Assembly (NCBI GenBank): GCA_905221615.1
Contig: CAJNDT010003279.1
Coordinates: forward strand, 571,641 to 635,640
Direction: 5' to 3'
From: Symbiodinium sp. CCMP2592
Lineage: Eukaryota > Sar > Dinophyceae > Suessiales > Symbiodiniaceae
Length of the DNA stretch: 64,000 bases
Positions 50,630 to 61,987 of this stretch are shown piece after piece. Positions within the stretch are counted from its first letter, which is position 1; every line of letters begins with the position of its first letter. The position numbers were made by a program, and so were the translations under genes. The notes beneath the pieces are model-generated. The model saw nothing but the letters and a program-made list of their open reading frames with translations. It searched no databases and was not told the origin of the DNA.

Positions 50630-51371
50630 CAGTCTCATTGTCGAAAATGTAGACCTGGTAGCGCCTCTGTACGGGATGGCGATTGAACCGACATAGGAAC
50701 GAAGTGCCAGTCGGCAACAACCTCCCCAGGATCGCGGGGGTCTCGTGCCGCGGGCTCATGTGACCAGACTTCACATCTGCCCGCTCTGCACGCTCAGTGC
50801 GTGCTTCCTTGATTTTTTCTTCGTCAGCGGCCACCGCTGCCAACTTGACAAATTCACTCCTGTCCACTGGGTCCAGTGCCTTGAACGCCGCCAGGATGCT
50901 GCTAGAGTGATGGCTGCTGTGGAAATTCCGATCCCAGCTCTTGCCCAGCAAGGCATCCATCATCCTTTGTTGCTCAGAATCATCAATCTCACTGCCGAAG
51001 AAATGCAACAGGCAAGCTTTTGCGTAGTCCGGTTTGATCAGGGAGCCGTTCTTGCCTTGGCCTTGGCCCTTCTTCGGAAGAATGAAACGAAATTCCGCGT
51101 GCAATGCCTTCAGATTCTGCGCCGTGAGGAAAACTCCACTCTGCAGGGCGGCCTTGATGGGATCTCGTGCTGCCTCGACCTGCTCGAGCACCACCATGTA
51201 GCCACGCATCTCGGTCGGCGTCGAAAGCGGGTGGCACACAATGCTCTTGCAGTTGAGCCAGACAGGCTCCTTGAGGCTGGTCTGGAACACCCACAGCGGC
51301 CTCTTCATCGCTGATTCAGCATTGACACTGAAGAAGACCTGCCAAAACTGACGGACCCAGATTCCGGATCC
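50630..51371 (-). CDS. exon 10, longest exon
   Basis: Opens after TTTCTCAG with GSGIWVRQFWQVFFSVNAES and runs 247 codons. Middle: FILPKKGQGQGKNGSLIKPD; a charged helix ADEEKIKEARTERAERADVK; end GTSFLCRFNRHPVQRRYQVY. It ends at CTG before a GC donor (GCTCTT). The last part plus exon 11 has strand-strand-strand-helix character. Confidence 0.82.
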
Positions 51372-51764
51372 CTGAGAAATGAAATGTAAAACAGCGACAG
51401 TGACACCAACATGATCCCCAAATTACTCGAACAGCACAAATTCAATACAGATGGGAATTCACGAGGTGTACTGTTACAACCGCAAGCGAACTACACAGCA
51501 ATCAGTCAGATCATGGCACAAAATATACTGAGTTAATGGACAACTGCCAGGATCAGTATGATCGATGAACGGAGTAGCTGATGGAGAATCCACACTTGCC
51601 AACTTGCATAGTAAGTACTGATTATGTCTAGTCCATTCAGAAATCCCATATACATTCCTCTTCAAGAAATTCAGACCTGCAGATCTCCAACCTGTGAGAA
51701 ATCTGCCCGTGGGTCTGTGAGTTTCGACAGGCCTGTCCTGTCTGACTGCCCAGCCCTGGGGATG

Positions 51765-52420
51765 ATACATCTGTGAGAAAGCTGTGTGTAATAGGCAGCT
51801 TTCTCGTAGATTTCTCAGATTCTCACAGGTTCAGCACAGGTTTCTCACACCTTTCTCACAGGTTTCTCAAAAATTTCACATAGGCATCTCACCGCTTTCT
51901 CACGGCTTTCGCTGAGGTTTCTCACAGGTTTCTCACAGGCGTTCTTAAAGGTTTTCCTATGCTTCTCACAGGTTTCTCACAGGTTTCTCACGACTTTCTC
52001 ACTGATTTCCCACAGCTTTCTCACAGGTTTTCACAGGTTTCCCATACAGGTTTCTCACAGCTTTCTCAAAAATACTTCACAGCTTTGAAGAGGTTTCTCA
52101 CAGGTTTCCCACAGGTTCTCACAGACATCTCTCAAGGCTTTCTCAGTCTCATTCTCACAGTTTCAGTTCACAGGTTCCTGAAAGCTTTTCCATAGATTTC
52201 TCACAGACTTCCCAGAGTCTGCACAGGTTTCTCACAGCTTCCTTACAATTTCTCACAGCTTTCTCACAAAGTTTCACCGAGCTTTCTCAAAGATTTACAG
52301 ACAGTCAACAGTTTCTCACAGAATCCCCACGGCTTGCGCACAGGTTCCTCACAGCTTCCCTCAAAGACACGAGGAAGCCGGAGTCACGGAACCTGAACCC
52401 ACTCACAGCTGTCTCACAGA
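51765..52420 (+). repeat. TTTCTCACAGG minisatellite inside an intron
   Basis: Degenerate units of about 10-13 bp with core TTTCTCACAGG repeat irregularly for 650 bp. It lies in the intron between the exons ending 52732 and starting 51371. On the gene's sense strand each unit reads CCTGTGAGAAA, containing a GTGAGA donor-like word. Confidence 0.92.
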
Positions 52421-52731
52421 TTTCACCTCACCGAAAATTCAAAAGACAGTTCAGACAATTCACGATGAGTCCCAACCATTCATTCCACTCCATCGACAGT
52501 TTGATTGAAGACAATCTAGACAAACAGTTAAACACTGCTATTCAAATATCAACCCGGTAATTCGCGCATGAATATTTATTTAACATTATGCTAATTAACT
52601 TATAGTAATAAAATAAATAGTTAGGTTAGAACGAGTCTGCAGCCCCAGCCGCAGTTTAATCTGATGAATTAAATGTTTATTATAGCACTCGGAGCTTAAG
52701 TCTAGTCTAATGACAATGATTCGATACAGGC

Positions 52732-52856
52732 CTTCTCCCCGATGCGGTGTTCAACCAGAGGGGCCATCAGTGCACCGTACTTTCGAAAGCCCAGTGACAC
52801 TGCAGTCTGGCCGCTGTTCTTGTTCTGAAACACGTTGCCCTTCGTGAAGAACACAC
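52732..52856 (-). CDS. exon 9
   Basis: A short exon of 125 bases. After GCAG it finishes a Gly codon with exon 8, then VFFTKGNVFQNKNSGQTAVS and FRKYGALMAPLVEHRIGEK. Ends AAG before a GC donor (GCCTGT). Phase matches on both sides. Confidence 0.85.
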
Positions 52857-53895
52857 CTGCAGTGGTTAAGCTAAGGGCCCTACGAATTTACATATTACAC
52901 AACTAAACTCATTGCTATTGCCATATAAATACTATGAGTTATAAGTAAGAGCGACTCGATGAAGCAAGTAGGGGCCTAAGGCTTAGTTCAAGCTTTGCTT
53001 TCTTAATTCAGGTTCATGCACGTCCGTTGATTTTGTCGGTCATTTGTGAGAGTCAGAGTGGGCCGATGAAAACCTCATCTGAAGGATCGACCGAGTCAGG
53101 GGTACTCAATCAAGTAAAGTATGGTCAGCTTGCGTTGCTGCTTGGTTTGTACTACTCGGAATCATAGCTATGTTACAATGTTAATGTTACAGTGTTAATG
53201 TCCTAATGTCTTCCCACACCGCATGATTAAATCGATTAGATTGTGGGATGGGCATTCGGCCGAGGACCCCGGACGCTGGACTTCGGATCAGGCAGCTCGG
53301 CACTACTTAGATCATATCAGAGCTTGGAGGCAATCGAACGTTAGGATAAAAGTTGAATTTCCGGTTGCGACGATAATAATAATAATATTTTGGCATAGGT
53401 TACCAGGTTGTTAGAATGAATACCCAGGCTCAGTCAGGCAAGACATGAATTATCAGTGAAATTAGTATCATTGTTAGTATTCAGGTAAAGCGTTCACAGC
53501 CCTAGTAACTTGATTGAAACACTATTATATTAGCAATCCATTGATTATTGCACGGACCGTAGCCGCTGACATTTAAATTTCAGTAACTTAAAATTTAGTG
53601 TGACTCAACACCTCAAATAATACATACCCCCCAAAGCGCTGACAGTGCAGTGAGGTGATTCAACCGGACCGGCAACCCTGGACCTTAGGTAAATTTAAAT
53701 TGTAATTCAGTAATTTTGATTGTTTCGTATTTCTTCTTAGCTTAGGTTCTACTTAATTAGATAAATACTTAGCCTGAAAACGACTATAGTGAATGACGAC
53801 ATAACTCCAAATCCGAAGATCGATCGCGTAACTCCATACAGTAGTCAAATGCCCCCAAATTGTACATCAAATAAATAATAGCATCATAATCTGGC

Positions 53896-54218
53896 CTGTC
53901 CAGGAGAGGTTGATTGGTGCATATCCTCGAGCATCCAAGTGCAGATGTCTCAGCAGGGCTGTTGCAGCCGCTGCAGTCTGATTCGATGCTGTACCGGCTT
54001 TCTTGGAACACTCCAGTTTCATGTTAACCAGCCCTTTGCGTACCTCCTTGTCCAGGTCTCGGGTACTCCCGGATTTGAACGCTTTGCCAGCCAAGGTAGC
54101 AAGCTGAGGCTCCTCCTTCCGAGACTGCACGTGATTCGTGTGATCTTTCATTGTCGTCCGAAGCACAGGCCATTCTGTGCTTCTTTCCAGGGTCGTGCAG
54201 TAAAACCAACGAGTCCAC
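53896..54218 (-). CDS. exon 8
   Basis: After TAAG it completes Lys with exon 7, then WTRWFYCTTLERSTEWPVLR and a Lys/Ala-rich helix LVNMKLECSKKAGTASNQTA. Ends NLSWT plus one G before a GC donor (GCCAGA). Confidence 0.83.
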
Positions 54219-55102
54219 CTTAGTTCAGTCTTAGTGTCGCTGTTGTTGCCTCTTTCAGATTCAAGGTTTCGAGTTGTCTTGGATCCGTTAGGACAGGGTC
54301 AGGGTTACGGATTCCGGGAATTATGTATTAATAGTTTTTTGAATATTTTTGACAGGGTCATTGACAAGACAAAGAAACGACTACGACATTGTTCCAATAG
54401 TATGTTTAATAAATAGGTCGCCTGATGGACTGTCTGTCTGACTGATGGCAGCTGGGAGAACCCTATTTTATTTTGTTTATCAGTACCCAGACCACAGTTA
54501 CCGAATACCAGGGGGCAGACCCGGAGGTAGGAACGAATAATGATTTTAAAGTTCTAGGGACTTGACTACCGTAGTTAGTAATTTATTTAGTAATTTTTAA
54601 ATGCAAATTCATTTAATAATAATAATAATAACTAGATGTAGTAAATATTATTATTAGTTAAATTAAACTTAAACTAAATTAACTAATAATTAGTAGCTTG
54701 ACTTGAGGGGGTTTCAGGACTCAGAATCATCAGAGTCGGAAGTTGGTTCAGGTCTCAATTCGGAGGGACTCGTGGTGTTGATATTATAAATAAATTGAAA
54801 CATATTCCTTTGGACATTTGAATAACTGTAGTATTACTGTATGAGTTATTTTTTATTTTAGTGGTAAGGGTAAGGGTGAATTATTATTATTTCTGTAACT
54901 GAACATTTATTGTTGTATTCATATCCGTTAACCAGCAACAAATATTATAATATTTATATATCCAGTTCAAATGCAATGATTAATTAATTAAGACTAGACT
55001 CGAACATTCGGTTCAGTTCGGTTCAGATGTCACACACTGATAGATCACGACCTGTCCTTGGGTCACTGTCACATCAAAACCGGTCCAGTGCAGGCGAGGG
55101 GC

Positions 55103-55746
55103 TTGTTCATGGCAGTTGGAAGGTTCGAACTGCGGGCGACGGAGGCTAGGTGCGCGAAGAGATCTTCCAGGTCCCATTTCGTGTTCGCCGGACCGGCATA
55201 CAAGTGCTCCGCTTGGAGCCGGATGCCGGCATCACTTACCAGCCACCTTCCTTGCTCGCACACCAACCAGGATTCACGAGCAGTTTGTAATCGGTTCCAG
55301 GCTAAATCCAGTAGTAGCCCGGAAATTGCTGCCCGATCTGCCGGAGGGGTCTTGCTGTCTGATGCAGAGGCACGTTCAGCTGCCAGCACAGCATCCCACA
55401 CCTCTTTGATCATGTCCAAGCCGGCCTGGGCAGCTGACCGGTCCTCCATGAGAACGACTGCCAGCGAATTCGGCTGGCAGGTGCTGAACTGGATTTGTGA
55501 CCAGCTGCGGGCTGATGCGATCTCAATCAGCACTCGCCAGTACTTCTCAATCATTTTGCACTCGCCCAAAAACCATTGTTCTGAAGCATCTGGATCTTGA
55601 GGGAGAAGGGGGGGTGCCGACATAGAAACCGTGATGCCGAAGCTTTCAAGCGCTTGCCTGTCATGAATCCGTTGCAGGGTCGTCCGCACTGTTGTGAACC
55701 AGGCAGCACCACTTGCACGGTTCGCCTGGAACTGCATCGTGGTCTC
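55103..55746 (-). CDS. exon 7
   Basis: Begins ETTMQFQANRASGAAWFTTV after CAG; contains IEIASARSWSQIQFSTCQPN, LLLDLAWNRLQTARESWLVC and LYAGPANTKWDLEDLFAHLA. Ends AACAA before a GC donor (GCCCCT), giving NKW across the junction. The open frame continuing to 55069 would be intron read-through. Confidence 0.83.
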
Positions 55747-55819
55747 CTGCCGCTTAAACACCGAAATCGCAACCGGGGTAGGGGTGGTGGTGGTATGGTT
55801 AAATGATTAATACGTAGTC

Positions 55820-55866
55820 TGTGTGTGTGTGTTTGATACCAATGTATATATATATATATAACTATA
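55820..55866 (+). repeat. GT and TA microsatellites
   Basis: Short (GT)n at 55820-55831 and (TA)n near 55845-55860, in an intron. Confidence 0.7.
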
Positions 55867-56695
55867 TACGTTGCTTACTAGGAATCGGGAAGACTCACTA
55901 ATAATAAATGAACCCGGAGTCCAATAAATAAACTGTATTCAGGTTCTGAACTTTGGGTTTATTGTGGGATGCAGGCGGTCCGTCCGTCCGACCGACCGAC
56001 CGATGACAGGACTCATCAAACTTAACTTAACAAACAGTAGTACCAGTCAGTAACCCGACATTGGACATTTTAGACTTAGACATAAATCATAAGGTTCCAC
56101 TCACTCTACTCTGGAATCCTGGAGTCCAGCTCGGCTCGAATTGAATCGAAGACGATGATGCAGTGTAACAGTAATGAATAAATAATAATTTAAATTCATC
56201 ATATTAATAATACAGGATTGAGCTGAAATCCAGCCACTGGTGATGCTTGAGTGAGGTTAGTAACCATGTTCATGCCATTATTAACCGGAGTGTCGTCGGA
56301 CTGGGAAGTGATTATTATTTATTGACCCATAGATAATAGTAATTACTTACTATGTGGAAGGATCTAGTAATTAACTTGCCATAACTAAGACTAATGACAA
56401 AGTAAGTATTTAACTAACTAACTCAGTGACTCAGACAGACAGAGGCAGGACGAGACAGAGAGAGACTCAGGCGATCATCCAGGGATCTGCTGACAGTCGA
56501 GGGGTCCAGGGCTCAGGGTAAGTGGGTCTGACTAACTTAACTAATAGTTAAAAGGCCTAATTTGAAAGACCATTGTCACTGTCAGGTTCACAACGACCTT
56601 TATTATCAAATTAAAATGCTCCGCCCTCCCGGTCCCGGGCGGACCGAATCAGAGTCATCACCAGTACTTATTATTATTAAAAGGCCACATCGACA

Positions 56696-56746
56696 CAAAC
56701 ACACACACACACACAGAAACACAGACACACACACACACACACCACC
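56696..56746 (+). repeat. CA microsatellite in intron
   Basis: (CA)n with two AGA interruptions. Confidence 0.85.
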
Positions 56747-57108
56747 TATTTAACTAACTCCTGAAGCCTCTAATGTCCGACGCTGTAGTACTCTGAGCAT
56801 ACACTTACTAAGCTACACTGAGGGATCGTTGTACAATCAGCTGGACCGGCCGAATTATTATGAATGAACTGACACTGTCAGACTGTCAGCTGTATCTGTT
56901 CTTACGTCATAGTTGCTAGTATACTGCAGTTAGTTAGTTAACATAATATTTAATAATCAACTAACAACTTATTAAAGATACAACTTAACTTAGTCGTCAG
57001 GATGTCAGTCATGGTGAGCATGACCGGCTACTAATTCAATAATAATAATAATAATAACTGCTGCTGTTTAACTACTAACTAACTAACTAAGTTTAAGTTA
57101 CGACTGAC

Positions 57109-57384
57109 AGGGCCAGGGCAGCAGACGGAGTCCTGACTCTTCTGCTGCTGGAGTATTGAATGGTATTCATGATTCACAGGCCCACAAGCAGCACTCACCA
57201 TTCTCAAGTCATCTTGCAGGGCCCGATCTGAATAGAGGTGAGCACACAGACGCATTGTGTTGCCAAAGCTCTGGCGCAGCTTCTGCAATTCGGCTTTAGT
57301 CTGTGGCAGGCTGCCTTGCACATCTCCGACGACAACGTTGGCACGTTCGCCGTCAGGGTCTTCATCATCATCGCTCTCCTGGTC
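57109..57384 (-). CDS. exon 6
   Basis: Starts DQESDDDEDPDGERANVVVG after CCCAG (acceptor choice tentative; another AG lies at 57417). Contains LPQTKAELQKLRQSFGNTMR and LQDDLRMVSAACGPVNHEYH. Ends before a GTCAGT donor. Confidence 0.72.
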
Positions 57385-57468
57385 CTGGGCTGGGGCTGGG
57401 CTGACATGATGCAATGCTAGGATTGTCTAGCTACGTCCAGTTTATATCTATGTTTACTGTAGTATTCA

Positions 57469-57557
57469 AGTTTAACTTGTTTTAATTTTACAGTGATTGA
57501 ATTGAATCATTTATGTATTCAATTCAATCACAGTAAACTGTTTTTTAAATTAAACTT
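57469..57557. repeat. AT-rich hairpin in intron
   Basis: GTGATTGAATTGAAT (57493-57507) and ATTCAATTCAATCAC (57517-57531) pair perfectly around a 9-base loop; the pairing continues imperfectly through AAGTTTAA and TTAAACTT outside. Confidence 0.85.
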
Positions 57558-58176
57558 GCTTAGTCTTAACTTTAACTAGTAACACAGTCAGTATAACAAT
57601 AACAAACTATTCTTTGTCTGTCAAGGACTCCTAGCTAAGAATATTCATTTGTCTCCCAGTACAGTCTACACTGTAACCCAGGTAACCTCAACTCTCCAAG
57701 TCTCCACTGACAGAGTCAGTCTGAGGTTTAAGACTATGACAATTACCATAATCATGATTTAATTAATTTAATCTATGAATGAACTAACTATAGATACTAA
57801 AACTAAAATCTTTGATAACCGAAGCCGGTGCCTACTAACTACTAATACCAACTAGCCTGATGTCGTATCTCGAAAAGCCGACCGTGACAGACAATAATAA
57901 TTCAGTAGTCACTAGCAGTAACAGACAACTTATATTAAATCTAGTCATTGTAATATAGTAACTTAGTAAGTAACGCTGACCGGGGCCTGCCTGGATCCCT
58001 GTCCCTGTCCCTGGCAATGAATTCCAAACTTAACCCAACTGCATTGCATTGCAGACCAAATCGGAAATTCAAGTACCCAAAGCCGAGCCTGGAACCTGGC
58101 ACGATAAGCAAAGCTTAGTTAGCAGCCCCTCATTGTCAATGACTCAACAAAGGCAACTTCCAAAGCTCCGCTTGAC

Positions 58177-58305
58177 TGGCACTGGGCGACGAGCTGCATC
58201 TCCGAGCTTTTGGAGCGCGTGGTCGAGGACGGTGCCAAGCAATGTCCAGTTGTCGCACAGGTAGTCCATTACTTCCACAGAACCGAACCATGACTTGGTC
58301 TTCAC
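58177..58305 (-). CDS. exon 5
   Basis: After GGCAG reads VKTKSWFGSVEVMDYLCDNW then TLLGTVLDHALQKLGDAARR. The frame meets a stop at about 58137, so the exon ends before it; a GTCAAG donor after CCA keeps phase but is tentative. Confidence 0.68.
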
Positions 58306-58532
58306 CTGCCCCAGCTAAATTTGGTCACTGTTTCAGGGATGATTCTTGGGTTCTGATGTTAAGCTAGTATGACAATGATGGTCTTTTGAGTCACTGAGAA
58401 TTTCAGTGGAGAATGGCGACTATCTTATATTTCATGGTTAAGACATTATATTATAACATTAATAAGAAAGACACATCCCGCAGGACTCAAAGTCAGAATC
58501 GGGTCTGTGCTGTCGCCGTGGTCTCTGACTGA

Positions 58533-58535
58533 CTC

Positions 58536-58586
<51 letters not shown>

Positions 58587-58607
58587 TCTCTCTGTCTCTC
58601 TCTCCGT
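58533..58607 (+). repeat. CT microsatellite in intron
   Basis: About 30 CT units with few interruptions, directly 3' of the exon 4 donor on the minus strand, where it reads as GA repeats. Confidence 0.9.
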
Positions 58608-58669
58608 GAGGCTTTACTGGGTCATTTCGTCAATTCAATGGAGAATGAGTCGGTTGATGTTCCACTGAC

Positions 58670-59102
58670 CGAGTCTGAGGGCCCTGCATAGGCTGGGAGA
58701 TTCTTGATGGCAGGTAATGTAGCAATGTCAGAGGCAGAGCGAGGAAGTCGGGCGTCCAGGTGGTCGCATCTCATGTCATTCATCATCTCATCTAAGAGAA
58801 CGTCAAATGACTCTGCCGACATTCCCTTAAGGTCCTCAGCTGCTTCCTCCAGGGTCTGCTTGTTTTTTCCGCCCCCAGAAGGGCCATGAGAACAATTCGC
58901 CAGTAGCCCGCTGAGGAGCAAACAATACTGTAACCCACTGCGACGCAGTGCATTCCTGCAATCGTTCCATGATGAGTGGGTCGACTCAGGGTAGCCGTAG
59001 ACTCTCAAACCCAGTTCGTGTCCCAAGCAATGCACCATTTTGAACGGCAAAGTTTCTTCGTCAGCAGCCTTACTTTCAAGCAACACTCCGAGGACAAGGC
59101 TC
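58670..59102 (-). CDS. exon 4
   Basis: After GACAG completes an Arg codon, then SLVLGVLLESKAADEETLPF and LRVYGYPESTHSSWNDCRNA. Then EEAAEDLKGMSAESFDVLLD and DHLDARLPRSASDIATLP. Ends at TCG before GTCAGT, 45 codons after the LPRSAS region; read-through would meet a stop at 58622. Confidence 0.83.
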
Positions 59103-59493
59103 CTGTCTCATCAGAATTATTGATATCTTGATGTACTTTCCTGTGGTTTCTGCTTCTCAGACTCAGACTCAGAGCTCAAGGCGAGTAACCCAGCCCAGCA
59201 ACCCTGAATCCCTGTCACTGATTATTCATTAACTAATTATTCCAGGATTTACGAATAATCAGAAAATAAGCAAGACAATACTAACATGATGGCGAGTCAT
59301 ATGCCAATATATATATAAGTAATAATATCATAAATTTAATTATATGATAATATTTAGCAGTTGGTACTGTAGGACTCCGACAAGAAAGACAGTTAACAAC
59401 AATAATTATGATGTAATGACATCGACTAGACAGACATAATTTAATGGTAGTCTTGTCATTTTAGACATTAATTCTGAAGATTATTATTATTGC

Positions 59494-59610
59494 CTGGGAG
59501 CAATCGTCAGGATCATGCGCTGATCTGCCCGCGGAGGGTTCAAGCCGTGCTCTGGAGCAGGAAGTATCTCGCTTGCACTTTTCAGTGGAAGCAATCTCAC
59601 GGCAGGCTTC
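59494..59610 (-). CDS. exon 3
   Basis: A 117-base exon between CCCAG and a GC donor (GCAATA). The phase dictated by both neighbours reads KPAVRLLPLKSASEILPAPE then HGLNPPRADQRMILTIAP. The other minus frame is also open, but only this one joins both sides. Confidence 0.72.
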
Positions 59611-60434
59611 CTGGGCTATTATTAATCGCTTTGGCAGTACTACTACCTAAAGGATTGATAATCAACAAATGACAATAAGTAACTAACATCGTACTGTACC
59701 TGACCGGGCCTTCAACTCAAGGTCTGAGCTGATTATCATTATCTAGTTATTCGTCACAGCACTTGTTTATTATTATTAATTAACTCAGTAAGTTAACATC
59801 TAAAAGATAAAGAAGAATCCTTTAATTAACCATTGCCATTGCCACTACTACACTAAACTATCGTCGTCAGTATTTAACTAACTAATAATAAGGCATCGTA
59901 ACTTGAGATTTACAATAATAACTCAGGATTTACTACTGCAATCAATAATAAAATATGCTACACTTCCTATACGTTACTAATTGAAATTTGGACTGAGAGA
60001 GTTCATCTCTTATTATCGGTCTATCAGAAGTTCAGAACACACTGATTTGCAATGATACTAATTATATAAGTAACTTACAACTTGTAATAATCGACAAGAA
60101 TACGAGTCAGGTCATGTCATATTGTATGAACCGTTTAACCAATTAGATTGTTGACGATGGCCTGCATACTCACAGCACGCCCATAATTAATAATGAACCT
60201 GACACAGTCGTCGGAGTATGGATGCAAGTGATGTAGTAATGTTCATGAACCGCCATGACAATTACTGACACCAATTCCCAACTCCGGAAGTAATGTAGTG
60301 ATTAGTGGTGTAGGTTACTAAGACCCAGCCTAGCCTGGTGTTGGTGACCTGACCTGCACAAGACCAAGAGATCTACTGACACACTCGTCGTTGACGAATC
60401 ATCATGAACGTAAGCACCCCACCCTAAACCCGAC

Positions 60435-60574
60435 CTGACAGACCCACAACCCCGGTAACAGTAAGCAGCACCAGCCGCCAGCCACATGACTACTGAGCTG
60501 CCGCCAGAGATCAAGTCCTTGAGGGTGTGGCCCCACATCAGGTTCAGGTTGGCATTCAATGCTTGTGCCAGCAC
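60435..60574 (-). CDS. exon 2
   Basis: After CCCAG: VLAQALNANLNLMWGHTLKD, then LISGGSSVVMWLAAGAAYCY. The hydrophobic VVMWLAAGAAYCY is too short for a confident membrane helix. Ends AG before GTCGGG. Confidence 0.7.
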
Positions 60575-60719
60575 CTGGGATTAATTGGTGTCAATGGGAG
60601 CATGGACACTGGTGGGCAGCGGCACTAGAGTCACTAGAGGTGGGGTATGAAATCAACCCGATGTCCTGACTGAAGCTGGGTTATGCTCCCTTGTTAAGAC
60701 TGCTGACTGACTGCTGAAC

Positions 60720-60804
60720 AGAGGCCAGCATGCCTTGTATCGTCTTTCGCTGTTTCACCGGCAGGTCTTCTGGCGGATCCAGCTCGCTGTGGGCACCGAG
60801 ATTC
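60720..60804 (-). CDS. most 5' exon joined
   Basis: After TCTCAG: NLGAHSELDPPEDLPVKQRK then TIQGMLAS. Joins exon 2 in phase. It needs two bases from an earlier exon, so the gene starts further upstream. Confidence 0.7.
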
Positions 60805-61233
60805 CTGAGATGACAGGGTTGGAGGTTTGGGCATCGGGCCTTGGCAGGCAGATGATTAATTTAATTATTGATTGAATATTGATATAATACTTATTATTGT
60901 TAATTGGCATTGGTCCTGGTTGGGTCTTTAGGATAATAACCTGAGTTCAAGTAAATTAAAATAAAGTAGAAAAGAAAAGCCTAAGCCAAGCTGTAGTTAA
61001 GTCCAGTAGCCGTACAAATGTAGATGACCAGATAAGAAATAATAAGGCCGACATCGGGTAATTCATGTATTAAATACGGATGGATCTCAGATCACATACA
61101 CAATAATATATGGCATAATAATCAATGCTGGTATTCGGATATGCCTACGGTGGCCTTAGCCTTAGTAGGGTGTCTTCAATTAAGTAAACAGTAACCATAT
61201 TATATTATTATAGTCTCCATGTTTACTGTCACC

Positions 61234-61297
61234 CGACACTCACATTTCTTAAATAATACCTTCAACGGAAGGTATTATTTAAGAAATGTGAGTGTCG
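61234..61297. repeat. perfect 30 bp hairpin with 4-base loop
   Basis: CGACACTCACATTTCTTAAA at 61234 and onward to 61263 is matched without error by 61268-61297, ending TTTAAGAAATGTGAGTGTCG. The loop is AACG. It has no relative elsewhere in the window. Confidence 0.95.
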
Positions 61298-61987
61298 ATT
61301 TACACAGCACAGTAATATGATAAAACCCCATGGGCCCGTCATCAATGGCAAGGCTTCAAGATAATAACAATATGTTGTCTTAGAGCCCCGGCTATACTAT
61401 TTACTTTGCCAATTGGCTGCACTGCATGGCATTAGAATCTTCGGCTGGGTCTTGTGATTAAGGAGCCCCTCCTGCCTAACTTCGTCGCTGGTCAATCATT
61501 GTGACTGTGAAATCAGATCAGTGAGGCCCGAGGTAAACATAACACTTGTCATTGAAAGGATTCATGACCATGAGTACATGCAGCATCCAGTTGCTTTAGT
61601 GTACGACTTGGGCATTTGGTGGCGTTGACAGACATGACTCAATGACATTATGACATTAGTTACAGCTTTGAGTCCCTGCCTGCTTAGAATCCCAGGAACC
61701 CAACTAATAACCTGCCTGCCTGCAATCTCAAATCAAAGGCTTGCAGCTTCGGAGCTCGAGACTCTGAGAGTCTCACAGCAGCACAAAGTCAAAGACTTAA
61801 AGACACAAAAACATGTTACATTAAACCATATATCAGAAAAGGACTTAAGAATCTACCTAAATTAAATGAGTAGAAATAACATGTAGAGACATTCTGGGGC
61901 CGAGGACAGTGACAGGCAGATAACCTCGCCTGGAGTCTGGAAGGGCGAGAGGTGTCTGTGCCTAATGCCTTGTAATGATAATATAGT

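Larger units (their letters stand above)
48368..60804 (-). other. multi-exon gene, 12 exons joined in phase, 5' end missing
   Basis: Exons, 5' to 3' on minus: 60804-60720, 60574-60435, 59610-59494, 59102-58670, 58305-58177, 57384-57109, 55746-55103, 54218-53896, 52856-52732, 51371-50630, 50057-49916, 48776-48368. The sum, 3565 bases, gives about 1187 residues and a stop, with phase kept at all 11 joins. Every acceptor is AG followed by G. Five donors are GT and six are GC (59494, 55103, 53896, 52732, 50630, 49916). The exon 5 end and exon 6 start are the least certain. Introns are long and AT-rich with TAATAATA and GTCAGGGTC words. The product has no enzyme motif that I recognise; from memory its phrases resemble a large uncharacterised protein family repeated in dinoflagellate genomes, which I cannot verify. 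The C-terminus is basic and probably nuclear. Confidence 0.78.

Noticed and set aside
50655-50662. CAG|GTCTAC as the donor of exon 10
   Set aside because: It keeps phase with an alternative acceptor, but shortens a well-formed strand region. The GC donor at 50629 with acceptor 50057 gives a better join and AG|G acceptor. Not fully excluded.
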